32,158 nucleotides of DNA from NZQO01 sp964639255. Its GTDB lineage: Bacteria; Bacteroidota; Bacteroidia; Flavobacteriales; Flavobacteriaceae. The stretch is taken from the NCBI GenBank assembly GCA_964639255.1, contig CAZXDP010000029.1, positions 1 through 32,158 of the forward strand. The letters run 5' to 3'. The notes beneath the pieces are model-generated. The model searched no databases and was not told where the DNA came from. It worked only from the letters and a program-made list of their open reading frames with translations. Of this stretch, positions 30,327 to 32,158 are shown piece by piece. Each line of letters starts with the position of its first letter. The stretch's first letter is position 1. The position numbers and the translations under genes are program-made.

Positions 30327-30374
30327 GTTAATCTTATGTTAATGTATTTTTGGGGCAGGTTAATCTCTCGTTAA
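30327..30374 (-). promoter_or_regulatory. Two TTAAC-N6-TTAAC direct-repeat pairs, candidate response-regulator sites
   Basis: On the minus strand TTAAC-N3-AGATTAAC occurs twice (30374-30359 and 30342-30327), with 32 bases between equivalent positions. The half-sites begin 11, 21 and 11 bases apart, that is one, two and one helical turns, so all face the same side. Direct repeats with 11-base period are typical of OmpR/PhoB-class response regulators. They lie just upstream of the candidate promoter of the DUF4331 operon and also before the divergent LETM1 gene. Confidence 0.55.
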
Positions 30375-30404
30375 AAGGGGGCCAATACTATTAAAACTAG
30401 TTAA

Positions 30405-31634
30405 ATGAATCCATCAGCGGCCGGTTGGGTGTTAAAGTTTTCGAGCTTACTTGAGAATGGCGAAGCATTTCAAAAAGACCGCTCTTATGGTGACCATTAC
30501 CTTCAACTAAAGCGCTGCGGATTTATCTATGGACTGTCGGTCGCGCCAGCGGTAGCATTTTGGGACCGAAAACATCACTTGACCAAGGAAGAGAGCACCA
30601 AGGTAAATTTACTCTATGCATTGTATGGCGCTTATTTTCATAAGCATGAAAATCATGGCTTTGCCGAAGCCCATGCCGCCATTGTGGCCTTTTACGGTAG
30701 CGTGAACAAGGGCAAGCCCACATTTTTTGGTAAACTGTCGAAGAGAGGTGCCCTTGCAGCCCAATTGGAGACTATGCTTTCGGCACGATTGCAGGAAACT
30801 TCAAAAATCCTAACAAAAAATTATGTCTCTATATTGACGTACGCCTTGCTCTACCTTGATGTCCTTTCCTTTCAACATTGGCTTAATTACAGGGATGGCA
30901 CCAAGGCATATGCGAAACAGGTGGAGAGCGCCGTCATTTCGGCAACTTTTATGGCCCTAAGTTCCAAAAAGAACAAGAATAAGTACGATCGCTTACTTTT
31001 GGAGTTGTTTGAATCCTCCTCAGCATTTTTTCAGAAAAAATCCAACGGCCCAACGCTCGAAACGCTGGCCCAGTTACCCTATTTTAATGAATCTAGCCCG
31101 CTGGTAAACCGCTATACGCTCGATTTATGCAGTCTGGCCATTTGGGATGATTACGAAATGGATGCCGCGGAATATGATTTCCTGCAACAGCTTACAGGAG
31201 CGCTTTCGCTTACCCAAAAAGACTTGGACCGAAGCTTGGCCGATCTCCTCGAATTTTCAGATATCCACCAAGGGGCTATTTTGCTATTCGAATATACCCA
31301 CCCCGTAAAATTGTTCTACAAACAATCTGCCGCAACCGTAAAACTGCTTATTCTTAGAAACCGAAAGCGATTGCTCTTGGAGCTGGAGGAAAGTGGTGAA
31401 TTGCTAATGCTGCTGGGCCAAAGCACCTATAGGGAACTAACTACCGAAGAAAAGTATAAGGTTAAGGAACAATTGCTCGACATTTGCAAAACTATTCCCT
31501 CCTTAACCATTTTCCTCCTGCCCGGAGGCAGCGTCTTGTTACCTCTGTTGGTAAAATTTATTCCCAAGCTGCTGCCCTCAGCATTTAATGAAAACAGGAT
31601 CGATTTAAAAAGCCCTAAAAAACCGATACGGTAA
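30405..31634 (+). CDS. LETM1-related protein (flavobacterial, biofilm-associated type)
   Basis: A 409-residue protein. Most of it is helical and charged, without a signal peptide. The last ~100 residues carry the LETM1-like block: L-R-N-R-K-R-L-L-L-E-L-E-E-S-G-E, then Y-K-V-K-E-Q-L-L-D-I-C-K-T-I-P-S-L and the hydrophobic L-P-G-G-S-V-L-L-P-L-L. In mitochondria LETM1 is linked to ion exchange and ribosome binding. In flavobacteria this family is annotated as LETM1-related and linked to biofilm, with no proven mechanism. It is divergent from the DUF4331 operon and convergent with the LytTR regulator, whose stop is 2 bases away. Confidence 0.88.
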   Translation: MNPSAAGWVLKFSSLLENGEAFQKDRSYGDHYLQLKRCGFIYGLSVAPAVAFWDRKHHLTKEESTKVNLLYALYGAYFHKHENHGFAEAHAAIVAFYGSVNKGKPTFFGKLSKRGALAAQLETMLSARLQETSKILTKNYVSILTYALLYLDVLSFQHWLNYRDGTKAYAKQVESAVISATFMALSSKKNKNKYDRLLLELFESSSAFFQKKSNGPTLETLAQLPYFNESSPLVNRYTLDLCSLAIWDDYEMDAAEYDFLQQLTGALSLTQKDLDRSLADLLEFSDIHQGAILLFEYTHPVKLFYKQSAATVKLLILRNRKRLLLELEESGELLMLLGQSTYRELTTEEKYKVKEQLLDICKTIPSLTIFLLPGGSVLLPLLVKFIPKLLPSAFNENRIDLKSPKKPIR

Positions 31635-31636
31635 GT

Positions 31637-32158
31637 TTATTCTAGCCAAAGCTTAAAATCTTTTACCCGCTCCCTAGCCACAATAACATCTTGCGCCTTG
31701 TAATTATTTAGCTTGAGCTGCAAGCGGGAATTGGTATAGGAAATAATATCGTTAATAGCATTGATACTCACAATAAAGGTGCGGTTAACACGATAAAATG
31801 AGGCCGGCTCCAGCTCCTCCTCCAGTTGCTCGAGGGTAGTATCGAGCAGGTAATCTCTCCCATCGACCGTATGGGCATAGGTTCCTTTATTTTCGGAATA
31901 GAAACATTCAATCTCATCGACCGGGATCATCTTTATATGTTGCCCAATGGTGGTGGTAAAGCGCTTCTTATATTCACGCTCTAGAGGATTTACAAGTAGT
32001 TTTTTAATATCGTCAAAAGTAAGCTGAACAGTACGGCCTGCGGGTTTGAGCTCCCTGAACTTTTGGACGGCTGCACGCAGTTCCTCCTCATCTATGGGTT
32101 TCAGCAAATAGTCGACACTGTTCAGTTTAAATGCCTGAAGCGCATACTCATCATAGGC
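31637..32158 (-). CDS. LytTR-family response regulator, C-terminal part (start outside window)
   Basis: The frame is open to the right edge, so only the last ~173 residues are present. The visible N-terminal part (A-Y-D-E-Y-A-L-Q-A-F, then S-V-D-Y-L-L-K-P-I-D) is the end of a receiver domain, including the conserved K-P. The phosphoacceptor Asp lies outside the window. A short linker leads to a LytTR DNA-binding domain (~100 residues: I-P-V-D-E-I-E-C-F-Y-S-E-N, F-Y-R-V-N-R-T-F-I-V, R-E-R-V-K-D-F-K-L-W-L). It would regulate transcription in response to a LytS-type histidine kinase, probably encoded to the right. It ends 2 bases from the convergent LETM1 gene. Confidence 0.95.
   Translation of the reverse strand, partial: AYDEYALQAFKLNSVDYLLKPIDEEELRAAVQKFRELKPAGRTVQLTFDDIKKLLVNPLEREYKKRFTTTIGQHIKMIPVDEIECFYSENKGTYAHTVDGRDYLLDTTLEQLEEELEPASFYRVNRTFIVSINAINDIISYTNSRLQLKLNNYKAQDVIVARERVKDFKLWLE

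Noticed and set aside
30400..30404. Fifth GTTAA (TTAAC on the minus strand) just before the LETM1 start codon
   Set aside because: Its spacing (30 bases from the previous half-site) and lack of a paired partner do not match the two phased pairs.
1..32158. Mobile island, prophage or defence system
   Set aside because: No integrase, transposase, tRNA, terminal repeats, restriction, toxin-antitoxin or phage genes were seen. Base composition and promoter style look uniform.

Overview
The window is chromosomal DNA from a member of the Bacteroidota, most probably a marine-type Flavobacteriaceae. A 1146-residue secreted M36 metallopeptidase ends in a type IX secretion (T9SS) sorting domain. Several lipoproteins are present, one with the Bacteroidetes surface-export signature directly after its lipid cysteine. 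Many promoters match the flavobacterial TAnnTTTG -7 box, and families such as DUF2490, DUF4331, DUF2200 and the LETM1-related protein are typical of this group. No rRNA, tRNA, CRISPR array, insertion sequence or prophage was seen. Genes are densely packed; no gene-free stretch exceeds about 265 bases.

Layout. 1-2502: a tight operon of a DUF418 membrane protein (5' end outside the window), a polytopic membrane protein, an exported amidohydrolase and another polytopic membrane protein. 2766-3447: two small membrane proteins. 3529-4623 (minus): PagL-like lipid A deacylase. 4826-6282: exported beta-carbonic anhydrase with a DUF2490 outer-membrane barrel, closed by a terminator. 6441-7217: VOC protein and DUF2200 protein. 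7264-7884 (minus): fasciclin lipoprotein. 8095-9320: BON/LysM protein and a TauE/SafE transporter. 9388-12817 (minus): Hsp20, a magnesium-chelatase-like AAA+ ATPase and its VWA partner. 12996-14131: membrane-anchored acidic protein plus PRC-barrel protein. 14304-19495: giant BNR/sortilin-type propeller protein followed by an S9 prolyl oligopeptidase-like lipoprotein. 19603-21311: hydrolase-OsmC fusion and a YdeI-like protein. 21421-22023: Cu/Zn superoxide dismutase lipoprotein. 22284-25724 (minus): M36 peptidase with T9SS tail. 25933-27267: ECF sigma factor and RskA-like anti-sigma factor. 27448-30244 (minus): an operon of two DUF4331-type proteins and a TPR lipoprotein. 30405-31634: LETM1-related protein. 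31637-32158 (minus, partial): LytTR response regulator.

Themes. Much of the window concerns stress and the cell envelope: Hsp20, PRC-barrel, OsmC fusion, SOD, LysM/BON, lipid A deacylase, and an ECF sigma/anti-sigma pair. The most unusual part is the DUF4331 operon. The fold that other bacteria make as one polypeptide appears to be divided between a soluble exported protein (N-half) and a predicted surface lipoprotein (C-half). Upstream of its predicted promoter lie two TTAAC-N6-TTAAC direct-repeat pairs 32 bases apart, resembling sites for a PhoB/OmpR-type response regulator. The convergent ECF sigma/anti-sigma pair could be a second input. These functional links are inference.
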